Origin: Mucilaginibacter galii
GTDB lineage: Bacteria; Bacteroidota; Bacteroidia; Sphingobacteriales; Sphingobacteriaceae
NCBI RefSeq assembly: GCF_014635825.1
Contig: NZ_BMDO01000012.1
Coordinates: 81,909-145,908, forward strand
Direction of reading: 5' to 3'
Length of the DNA stretch: 64,000 nucleotides
Shown here: positions 34,215-41,323 of the stretch, in pieces
Numbering within the stretch: the stretch's first letter is position 1
Layout: each line of letters opens with the position of its first letter
Position numbers and translations under genes: made by a program
Notes under the pieces: generated by a model
Told to the model about the DNA's origin: nothing
Seen by the model: the letters and a program-made list of their open reading frames with translations, nothing else
Database searches by the model: none

Positions 34215-34243
34215 GAAAAGCTGCCTGTGAAGGTGGCTTTTTT
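34215..34243 (+). terminator. Probable terminator after glnS
   Basis: An imperfect stem aaaagctgcc/ggtggcttttt around a tgtgaa loop ends in a T run, about 25 bases after the glnS stop codon. Confidence 0.6.
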
Positions 34244-34360
34244 TATAGGTTGATTTTTTGAGATTTTTGGCCCAATTACAGAGATATTGTAAAATGAGCA
34301 AACACTATCAGTATCGAATAAAATCCATATATTGATGCTTCCTAAACTATCACTATAAAT

Positions 34361-35224
34361 ATGAAAGTATGCATCACATTCTTTGCATTAGTCTTGTGCG
34401 CTCATTGGAGCGTTGCCCAGCAAAAAGTTGAAATTAAACCACAGTTTCTGGCCGAAAAAAATTACGCGCTGAGCTTCAAAGGTTATATTGAGTATGAGGT
34501 TACGCTCAATAGCAAATCGCCGGTGCCCATGCTGAAATTGGAAGAAGCAGGAATGAAATTTCCGCTGCGTGTAGTAGAAGCTACCTCTATTAAAGCAACG
34601 GCAACTACCGGCAGCATTACTGCTTCACAGCAAACCCCTTTAAGCGTTAAGTATGACCAGGCCAAGCTGCTAAGGCAGGTAAGCCAGGCCGAACTTGCAG
34701 ACCCTAACGATAATACGATTAAACCTCTTGCCGGTAAAGCTGGCAAAGCAACCATTAATGCTAAAGGAAAGATAAAAATTGAAACTATAGATGATGTTCA
34801 CCTGGCCGAGTCTGACATTAACCGGCAGGACATGATCAATTTTTTTAAACTTCCCGAAGGTTCGGGAAAAGACCTGCAGCCCGGCGATACTTACACCCGT
34901 AAAGATGCGCTTAACCTGATGGATATTGGGCCTACACCAATAAGTGTTAAACGTGAATGTATTTACAAACTAATTTCCTTAACCGATGGCAAGGCTTATT
35001 TTGATATTGTGCAGAAAATAAGCGGCAACTTTACGAACGATGCTCGTTTTACCGCCGTGGTAACCGGCAACGGTACCGGTAAAATGACGTTCGACCTGGA
35101 AAAGAAAATGCCCAGCGAATTATCTAACGAACTGGATGTGAAAATTAGTATGCCCTTTATGCCCACAGCTTCTATGGAAATAATTTACCACTCGGTAGCC
35201 AATAATATATTAAAAATTGATTGA
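34361..35224 (+). CDS. Secreted protein of unknown function
   Basis: The 287-residue protein has a Sec signal (FFALVLCAHWSVAQ). The mature part is mainly beta-strand with alternating polar/hydrophobic residues (FKGYIEYEVTLNSKSP, ADINRQ-like segments, TGKMTFDLEKKMPSEL). It resembles Bacteroidota periplasmic proteins of DUF6263-like type, but I cannot confirm the family. It stands 65 bases before the LytM-like gene and may share its transcript. Confidence 0.65.
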   Translation: MKVCITFFALVLCAHWSVAQQKVEIKPQFLAEKNYALSFKGYIEYEVTLNSKSPVPMLKLEEAGMKFPLRVVEATSIKATATTGSITASQQTPLSVKYDQAKLLRQVSQAELADPNDNTIKPLAGKAGKATINAKGKIKIETIDDVHLAESDINRQDMINFFKLPEGSGKDLQPGDTYTRKDALNLMDIGPTPISVKRECIYKLISLTDGKAYFDIVQKISGNFTNDARFTAVVTGNGTGKMTFDLEKKMPSELSNELDVKISMPFMPTASMEIIYHSVANNILKID

Positions 35225-35288
35225 ATTGCCTGTAAATTATTGAAACTTTCTTACTGTACTTTGCATCTCACTAAACCTTTCCTTCATC

Positions 35289-36221
35289 ATGATTAAAAAG
35301 ATCATTCCTGTGCTCGCTTTGCTTTGGCTGGTCATGTACACCGCTACTGCGCAAGATGCTTCCGTAAAAGTGAATTACGTTGTTGGCAGCAATAAAAGCG
35401 TCGATTTTAACTTTGAGAAAGCCGACCCGGGCACTTATACAGTTGTGCTTAGCTTTAGTAACCTCACCAATACTTACAATGTGGGCAGGCAGGAGTATGG
35501 TGCCAGGGGCTACTCGGGGAGGCTCACTACCTTAACCCCATCCAATAAAGAGCAGGGAGTTGGCTTTTCGTATACTTATACTTACATCCGAGGTAAATAT
35601 CAGCCCAAGTACGACCCCGATTTTGTATACCTTTTGCCCTGCAAAAAAGGCAGTAAGGTAAAGGTAACCGAATCGGGCTTTGTAAATGCTACCTACTTTG
35701 GCAGCACCACCCCCGACGACTGGAAAGTATACCGCTTTTATACCGAAACCGAAGACACAGTAACCGCCGTGCGCAAAGGAGTGGTTGTAGCCGTGAAAGA
35801 CCTGTACGAAACCGCCGCAGGTGATGTAACCTATACCAGTTCTATAAACGAATTAATTATTGAGCATGCCGATGGCACGCTGGCAACTTACCGTGGTTTC
35901 AAAAAAGGAAGCTTTATGGTTGAAGTAGGGCAAACTGTATTGCCCGGTACCGCTTTGGGCGTGAATAGCAAATCGGGCGGGAGTGGTAAGCCGAATATTG
36001 GGTTGCTGCTTACTTATTTGAAATCTATAGATTTTGAGGGCAGTCGTGGTCAGAGTATGAAGACCTCTAAGAGCCTGTATGGCTTTATAACGCCTAAGTT
36101 TTACACGGCCGATAACCCTGCCGCTATACTGGTAGCTCAGCAAGATTACGTAGGCGCTAATACACCCGAAATTATCAGGAAAGAGATGATCAAGAAAGAA
36201 CTAAAACTGGCAGGTAAGTAA
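35289..36221 (+). CDS. Degenerate LytM/M23-like secreted protein
   Basis: This 310-residue protein has a signal peptide (LALLWLVMYTATAQ). The C-terminal half follows the M23 peptidase fold: VRKGVVVAVKD, then LIIEHADGTLATYRGF, then VEVGQTVLPGTALG. In active enzymes the Y.H motif and a GPHLHFE motif hold the zinc; here they read TYRGF and KPNIGLLLTY, so the metal site seems lost. Such proteins usually activate amidases or bind peptidoglycan instead of cutting it. The N-terminal beta domain is unassigned. Confidence 0.75.
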   Translation: MIKKIIPVLALLWLVMYTATAQDASVKVNYVVGSNKSVDFNFEKADPGTYTVVLSFSNLTNTYNVGRQEYGARGYSGRLTTLTPSNKEQGVGFSYTYTYIRGKYQPKYDPDFVYLLPCKKGSKVKVTESGFVNATYFGSTTPDDWKVYRFYTETEDTVTAVRKGVVVAVKDLYETAAGDVTYTSSINELIIEHADGTLATYRGFKKGSFMVEVGQTVLPGTALGVNSKSGGSGKPNIGLLLTYLKSIDFEGSRGQSMKTSKSLYGFITPKFYTADNPAAILVAQQDYVGANTPEIIRKEMIKKELKLAGK

Positions 36222-36277
36222 ATACCTGCCAGTTATAACTTTTATGATCTATTAACCCTCTTAACGCAGTTGCTTAA

Positions 36278-36424
36278 TTAAGCAGCTAACAGTTGTTGCA
36301 GGAACATTTTATTCTTTTTAGCCTGTTGTGCGGCTCTGTATTTTTGCAGGTCTTGCTCAATGATCTTTTTCAATTCAATATCAAGAGCTTTTAACAGGAT
36401 GGTAGTTTGCGTAGACATTTTCAT
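36278..36424 (-). CDS. Small helical protein, 48 residues
   Basis: A short frame starts at the ATG at 36424 (MKMSTQTTILLKALDIELKK); an alternative ATG lies two codons later. It is mostly one long amphipathic helix with Lys/Gln-rich C-terminus (RAAQQAKKNKMFLQQLLAA). It is convergent with the LytM-like gene. I recognise no family. The composition and clean start suggest a real small gene, but this is not certain. Confidence 0.5.
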   Translation of the reverse strand: MKMSTQTTILLKALDIELKKIIEQDLQKYRAAQQAKKNKMFLQQLLAA

Positions 36425-36605
36425 AATGGTGATGATTAAGTGTGATACTGTATCTATACGATAACAATGCCATTTTTTGCAAACCGCTAAATTGATGTAA
36501 AATTAGGCCTAAACGCCATATCGGCACTTATTACCCGTATATTTTTGCAGTCAGGATAGGTAAATTTCAATACATAACACGCTGCTAAGGTGTGCTAAAA
36601 CGCCG

Positions 36606-36654
36606 CAAGCCGGCTGCCGCAAGTTAATCCATGTAACTTGCAGTAGCCGGCTTG
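36606..36654 (-). terminator. Hairpin after the beta-helix gene
   Basis: Inverted arms caagccggctgccgcaagtta (36606-36626) and its near-complement (36634-36654) lie 21 bases after the stop of the minus-strand beta-helix gene. There is a modest T run on the minus strand (gttttag). It probably terminates that gene. Confidence 0.65.
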
Positions 36655-36674
36655 TTTATTACGGTGCTAAAGGT

Positions 36675-38120
36675 TTACTCGGTAAACCAGGCGGTGCCGT
36701 TAGAATAAAAACGGTATACACCATAGGCCGAATTAATGGCTACCGGGTTGGCCGTGCCGTTCACCGTACCAACAAGCGTAATGTTATACGTACCTGCCGA
36801 TCCCGATTCATCTTTAAGCACAAAGTGTAAACCGCTGAATGCCGATGCCGAGCCTAACGTAAGTGCCCTGCTGGCCGTTAACGAGGTATAGGCAACCAAA
36901 TAGTCTGTCGCTTGCAGTGTTGCAGCACTGTTAGCTACAGCGCGTCTTGTTTTACGCTGAACCAGGTTGGCCTGGTTAACAAAGGCAGTGGTAGCCACCT
37001 GGGTGCTATTATCGCCTGCGGGTGGCGTAGGGTAGCGGGTTACGGTATTGCCATCGCTGGCTTTGCGGTAGGTTAATATAGTTTGCGCATTAGGTGCCAC
37101 AATATTAGCCGGTACAATAGGGAAACCAAAAGTTACATCGTAACGGCTTGGCGCCCGGTAAATAGATTGATCGTTAATGGGCACCACGGCTGCATCGCCA
37201 TCTATAAACAGGTTGAACGTATTGCCACCGGTAGCTGCTGCCGTGGTAACTGCGGTAGCGCCCGTGCCTTGTGCTAAAGTGTAGCCGCCGTTAAAGCGGT
37301 TGCCAATGCTTTCGTTATTGGCGGTACCATCAACATAAATGGGGTATTTCAGGTATTCAATATCCACATGGTGGAAGGTGTTGGCATTGGCACCCATTAA
37401 GTAAATACCGTAATAACCGGTAATGGCCTCAATGTTATCGAACGTTAACAGGTTAATGTAGGTGTACGGGTAGGCGGTGCTATTGAGCTTTAAACCGGCA
37501 TAAGGCGCGGTGTTGCTACCGGCGCAGCGTACAAAACCAAAGTGGCTGTTACCGTAAAAAGTGGTAGGGCTGTTGTTTTCGAGCAGGATGCCGTGGTTGT
37601 CGCTGCCCAGGGCATACAGGTGGTCCACCTGCAAATCGAAGAAGTTGACGGCGTGGAAAGCAGCATCGGTAGTGGAGTTAGATAACAGCGAAACGTTATA
37701 TAACACACCGCCAAACACCGAACACTCGTTTGCACCCAGGTTGGATAAGAAGATGCCCGATTTGGCCGAAGCGCCGGTATAAATATGGAAATCGGCAAAG
37801 GCAATGCTGGCCTTGTTTTTAACCACAATGGCATGTTTACCCGCCGTAGTTTGGATAAACTGCGTGCTTTTGCCCGATCCGCTTATTTTCAACGATCCGT
37901 TTGGCGGACTATCGGTGCTCCAGCCGGTAATGGTCAGTTCGTTTGATAATTGGTAAGTACCCGTAGCAATGTCGATACTGCCGCCATTGCCCGACGATAG
38001 CGCATTAATAGCATTTTGAATAACGGTATAGGCATCGGTGCCGGTAAATGTTGGAGCGCCGCTTACACGTGGTGTTGCGGTAATGGTGGTTCCGTTAATA
38101 CTAATTTGATAATCAGCCAT
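36675..38120 (-). CDS. Right-handed beta-helix protein with phage-tail-fibre-like C-terminus
   Basis: The 481-residue protein starts at the ATG at 38120 (MADYQISINGTTITATPR); the frame upstream is not protein-like. Residues about 30-300 have pectate-lyase-like beta-helix features (IQNAINALSSGNGGSID, repeated Asn/Gly turns). Then comes the tail-fibre linker PAGDNSTQVATTAFVNQ and a C-terminal domain (GLHFVLKDESGSAGTYNITL, ending YGVYRFYSNGTAWFTE) typical of phage tail spikes. There is no signal peptide and no other phage gene nearby. It may belong to a tail-like export system encoded elsewhere, or be a secreted surface protein taken from phage. Confidence 0.75.
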   Translation of the reverse strand: MADYQISINGTTITATPRVSGAPTFTGTDAYTVIQNAINALSSGNGGSIDIATGTYQLSNELTITGWSTDSPPNGSLKISGSGKSTQFIQTTAGKHAIVVKNKASIAFADFHIYTGASAKSGIFLSNLGANECSVFGGVLYNVSLLSNSTTDAAFHAVNFFDLQVDHLYALGSDNHGILLENNSPTTFYGNSHFGFVRCAGSNTAPYAGLKLNSTAYPYTYINLLTFDNIEAITGYYGIYLMGANANTFHHVDIEYLKYPIYVDGTANNESIGNRFNGGYTLAQGTGATAVTTAAATGGNTFNLFIDGDAAVVPINDQSIYRAPSRYDVTFGFPIVPANIVAPNAQTILTYRKASDGNTVTRYPTPPAGDNSTQVATTAFVNQANLVQRKTRRAVANSAATLQATDYLVAYTSLTASRALTLGSASAFSGLHFVLKDESGSAGTYNITLVGTVNGTANPVAINSAYGVYRFYSNGTAWFTE

Positions 38121-38628
38121 GGTGTTATGTTTATTGATAATTTGTTTGAGGATTTGCTTTACACCCGTAAAGCAAGGTTTATGATGCCCTCTTGAGCAGC
38201 ACTTGTGTAATATAATTTTTAGTAGCCCGACCAGGGTTTTGAGCCGGAACTGGAAAACTGGCCCAACAAAGGCGGAGCACGGGAAATTGCTGCTGCTGTG
38301 CCAAACAGGAGCTGTTGTGTTTTCATCATCAGAAGTAGGTGAGAAGTAATTTTTGTGGATGGGATAGCCGGGTAATAGACGACGCACTGCAGTACGCCGG
38401 TTGGTTATCCTTAAAAGGGTATGCTGCAAATATGAGCAATACCAAAGGCTATAGTGGTGACACAAGTGTGTCAGTAGCGTTAATAATTTAAAATGCAGAT
38501 AGGAGCAAGATCAAGCTTGCTATAGTGTTTAGGTAAGTTTCCTGTTATACTTATTATTGATGCCAAAGCATGATATATATGTATTTGATTCTTCTGAAAA
38601 TTAAGTACTTTAGAATACTTTATCACTC
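38121..38628. other. Upstream region of the beta-helix gene
   Basis: About 500 bases with no convincing gene between two divergent genes. The sequence ggtgacacaagtgtg near 38455 also occurs at about 45402-45416 upstream of the PhoD-like gene, which is a possible shared regulatory or repeat motif. I found no clear promoter. Confidence 0.35.
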
Positions 38629-39660
38629 ATGCAAGAAGACCTCAATACTAACGCCGAACCCGTGGCTCCCGAACCGGCTTGCGCACAATGCGGTAACCCC
38701 CATTATGTGGAAGGGCACGCCACCCGCCTTTGCGCCTCCTGCCGCCAATCGCTTATCAAATTCCCCATTCCGCTTTGGGTAAAACTGTTTGGTGCCGCCA
38801 TTGTGGTGCTTATGGTGGTGTCGCTGGTATTATCTCCTCAAAACTTTACCGCCGCTATTGCGCTTTCGCGTGCCGAACGGTACGAAAAAGCGCACCTGTA
38901 CGGCTCCGAGCAAAAAGAGCTTAAAAAAGCTTTGGTCATTGTGCCCGGCAGTCAGCAAATACAGGCCCACATGGCCATAGCCTCTTTTTACAATGCCGAT
39001 ATGGTTACCTACGGCGATATGATGAATAAGCTGGTAGGTAAAGAGTTTGAAGACGCCGAACTGTTGCGGGAACTAAACAATCTGAGTGCCTACGCCAAAG
39101 ACTATTACGCCAGCGATACGCTGAATAAATTAGACGAGCAATATAAGAACGGCATCCCCGACACCACTTACCAGCATTACATACAACAACACCCCGAAGA
39201 TTTATTTACGCAATACGCCTACGCCAGTACGGTTTTTAATAAAGAGAATTATGGCAAAAGCGATACCCTGCTGGCCGAAATAATAAAAATCAACCCGCAT
39301 CACGTGTATGCCTTGTTTATGCAGAGCATTGCCAAAAGAGAATTAGGGCAGTTGGAGGCTTCGGTTGCATGCTGCGATAAATTATTAAAGGAGAACCCTG
39401 AGCAGGTTATGGCGCTATCATCCAAAGCCCGTACCCTACTTAAGCAGGGCCGTTTTAAAGACGGACTTAGCATGGCCGTAAAAGCAAAGCAGTTAGACAG
39501 CAGTTTTTATTATAACGAAGCTACACTGGCGCTTGCCTACCATTTAAACAAGCAAACCCGCCAGCGCGATGCCATTATGAAGCATGCACAGCAGGATAGC
39601 GCCCTGGCAGGCTACATGCAGTATGCCAACGAAGTAATTACCGGTAAAAAGAAATTCTGA
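38629..39660 (+). CDS. Zinc-ribbon, single-pass membrane TPR protein
   Basis: The 343-residue protein starts with a zinc ribbon (CAQCGNPHYVEGHATRLCASC: two CxxC pairs), then one membrane helix (LFGAAIVVLMVVSLVL, about 50-66), then at least four to five TPR-like helix pairs to the end. The ribbon should be cytoplasmic and the TPRs periplasmic. It is followed 25 bases later by an HExxH membrane protein, and the two probably work together. Confidence 0.8.
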   Translation: MQEDLNTNAEPVAPEPACAQCGNPHYVEGHATRLCASCRQSLIKFPIPLWVKLFGAAIVVLMVVSLVLSPQNFTAAIALSRAERYEKAHLYGSEQKELKKALVIVPGSQQIQAHMAIASFYNADMVTYGDMMNKLVGKEFEDAELLRELNNLSAYAKDYYASDTLNKLDEQYKNGIPDTTYQHYIQQHPEDLFTQYAYASTVFNKENYGKSDTLLAEIIKINPHHVYALFMQSIAKRELGQLEASVACCDKLLKENPEQVMALSSKARTLLKQGRFKDGLSMAVKAKQLDSSFYYNEATLALAYHLNKQTRQRDAIMKHAQQDSALAGYMQYANEVITGKKKF

Positions 39661-39685
39661 TCGTAAACCACAAACCCACCAAGCA

Positions 39686-40216
39686 ATGTTTATCCCAGGT
39701 TTTTTAATTGCACTGGCTACCTTTCCCGGTGTTATTGTGCACGAACTGGCTCACCAGCTGTTTTGCCGCTGGTTTAAGGTGCCCGTGTTTGAAGTGGTTT
39801 ATATACGCGTTGGCAACCCGGCTGGCTACGTATTGCACGAGCGTGTGGCCAACAAATGGCATAACATGATGATTAGCGTGGGCCCTTTTGTGGTGAACAC
39901 CATTTTAGGCGCCTTAATTGCCCTGCCTGCCGCCCTGCCCATGTTTAAATTTGACAACCCCATGCCGGTAGATTACTTGCTCATTTATCTTGGTGTATCG
40001 GTGGCTATGCATGCCTTCCCCAGTACCGGCGATGCCAAAAACATATGGGAAGACCTGAAAGAAGAAGAAACCTCGCTGCCGGTTAAAATTATAGGCTACC
40101 CCGTTATTGGCCTCATTTACCTAGGTTCGCTCGGCAGCTTTTTCTGGCTCGACCTGGCTTACGGCGTAGCAGTAGCGGTCGGGTTGCCTAATTTAATTGT
40201 GGCTTTGGTGGCGTAG
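39686..40216 (+). CDS. HExxH membrane metalloprotease-like protein (M50-like)
   Basis: The 176-residue membrane protein carries the zinc motif VIVHELAHQLFCRWF in its first helix region, and a second conserved acid in AFPSTGDAKN within a later helix. Four to five hydrophobic segments fit a small site-2-protease-like or DUF3267-like fold. It follows the zinc-ribbon TPR protein by 25 bases. Substrate unknown; the TPR partner may present it. Confidence 0.8.
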   Translation: MFIPGFLIALATFPGVIVHELAHQLFCRWFKVPVFEVVYIRVGNPAGYVLHERVANKWHNMMISVGPFVVNTILGALIALPAALPMFKFDNPMPVDYLLIYLGVSVAMHAFPSTGDAKNIWEDLKEEETSLPVKIIGYPVIGLIYLGSLGSFFWLDLAYGVAVAVGLPNLIVALVA

Positions 40217-40235
40217 GTGTTTGTCAAGCCAGCGT

Positions 40236-40490
40236 TTATGTGCTATAGTATAGATTAAGCACACGCGGCACGCGTGCGCCAGCAGTTGGGGCGTTTGTGC
40301 CTCCATAATACTTGTAGTTAGATAACTTATCAATCTGAATAGCAGTAAAAGAACAATCACCGTGGCAGTAGCCTGTTGCTACTTCTATTAGGGTAATTGA
40401 AGCACTGTCGTTTTTATCTCTATTATTTGTACAGGCAAACACTGTCATCATAAAAGCAAATAAGAATAGCTTAAAATGTGCGCTTTTCAT
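40236..40490 (-). CDS. Truncated DUF6438-like lipoprotein
   Basis: The 84-residue frame has a lipoprotein signal (LFLFAFMMTVFAC). The mature part (ITLIEVATGYCHGDCSFTAI) looks like the start of a DUF6438-type domain, with the C-x-G-x-C-x-x pattern. The frame then runs into a repeat (40257-40283) that supplies the last 17 or so residues (AGARVPRVL onward). A full DUF6438 domain is longer, so this is probably a 3'-truncated gene. It is A+T-rich like the two genes upstream on the minus strand. Confidence 0.5.
   Translation of the reverse strand: MKSAHFKLFLFAFMMTVFACTNNRDKNDSASITLIEVATGYCHGDCSFTAIQIDKLSNYKYYGGTNAPTAGARVPRVLNLYYST
40257..40283 (-). repeat. 27-base repeat, solitary copy
   Basis: The sequence aagcacacgcggcacgcgtg then cgccagc is identical to that at 40695-40721, and nearly identical in inverse at 40601-40624. 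Here it forms the 3' coding end of the truncated lipoprotein gene. Confidence 0.85.
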
Positions 40491-40499
40491 AATTTGAAT

Positions 40500-40600
40500 T
40501 TAGAAATTATATGAATAAAACCTAATCCATTGTATGGCATTGTTCTTATTCATTAGACTTCCATCAGGAGAAATATTCATCTCAAACACCCAGCCCCTTT
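40500..40600 (-). pseudogene. 3' remnant of a protein gene
   Basis: On the minus strand an open frame with no start emerges from the repeat at 40601 and ends at a TAA at 40500-40502. It reads GWVFEMNISPDGSLMNKNNA followed by IQWIRFYSYNF. The W-V-F-E-M-x-x-x-P-D-G pattern and natural stop look like a genuine protein C-terminus cut off by the element upstream. Parent gene unknown. Confidence 0.45.
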
Positions 40601-40721
40601 GCTGGCGCACGCGTGTCGCGTGTGTCATATACAAGCTGTTGAATTAAACAGTGAAATGTTAATATTATATGTTCGTTTGTCTTTTTTTGTTATAAAGCAC
40701 ACGCGGCACGCGTGCGCCAGC
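40601..40721. mobile_element. 121-base MITE-like element with 24-base terminal inverted repeats
   Basis: The terminal repeats gctggcgcacgcgtgtcgcg (then tgtg) at 40601-40624 and their inverse at 40698-40721 differ at one base. The 73-base interior is A/T-rich and has no gene. The right end lies in the coding 3' end of the 209-residue gene, and the left end abuts a gene remnant. No clear target duplication is visible. Confidence 0.7.
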
Positions 40722-41319
40722 GGGGGGGGTATTTCAAGTATTTGTCCCTATTGGTTCCATCATAACCAAAATAATCAATTAACCATTTACCTTCAACTTT
40801 TGTCATAGTGAATATGCACTGATTATATCTTGAAATGTCAAATTTCACTATAGCCTTATCGTACACTGTATAGATTTTTGTAAATTTTCCCGTCTTAATA
40901 TGGCCAAGAATTTCCTCAGGTTCAAATCCAAATACAAGGTCTGATTCGAGACCAGGTACAGGACCAAAATAATCAGTGATGGGGTGCTTAATCAAATTGT
41001 CTGAGACACCTTTATAAACGCTCCTTAGATTATTTAAAAAAGACTCGGACACATAATTTGATTTTTTGAAATTTATTAGATATTGTTCTACTGCTGGCAT
41101 ATTTACCTTTAATACACTGTCCTTCTTAACAGTATCTTGATTAAAACCAGAAACTATTGCAGACCGTTCAAGATTGTCTTTATGTAATCTATACCAATTC
41201 AGAAAGTTAACAACTGTGTTCTTTATCTGATTATTGGTTTCAATTAGCATTTTTTTTTGCGAATAACTTTTAATAGATAGAAAATTTACAGCTATAAAAA
41301 GGTAAATCATTTTTTTCAT
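40690..41319 (-). CDS. Secreted NTF2/DUF3828-like protein, possible immunity protein
   Basis: The 209-residue protein has a signal peptide (LFIAVNFLSIKSYSQ). TVVNFLNWYRLHKDN near the start and VEGKWLIDYFGYDG near the end match the DUF3828/NTF2-like pattern. The last dozen residues (WRTRAACAL) are translated from a MITE end, so the native C-terminus is probably altered. It begins 4 bases after the stop of the large mosaic lipoprotein gene, is equally A+T-rich, and is secreted to the same side, which fits an immunity protein for that gene's C-terminal domain. That role is inference. Confidence 0.65.
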   Translation of the reverse strand: MKKMIYLFIAVNFLSIKSYSQKKMLIETNNQIKNTVVNFLNWYRLHKDNLERSAIVSGFNQDTVKKDSVLKVNMPAVEQYLINFKKSNYVSESFLNNLRSVYKGVSDNLIKHPITDYFGPVPGLESDLVFGFEPEEILGHIKTGKFTKIYTVYDKAIVKFDISRYNQCIFTMTKVEGKWLIDYFGYDGTNRDKYLKYPPRWRTRAACAL

Positions 41320-41323
41320 ATAA

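Noticed and set aside
38121..38465. 115-residue N-terminal extension of the beta-helix protein
   Set aside because: Composition is rich in Cys, His and Arg and unlike a protein domain; the natural start is MADYQIS at 38120.
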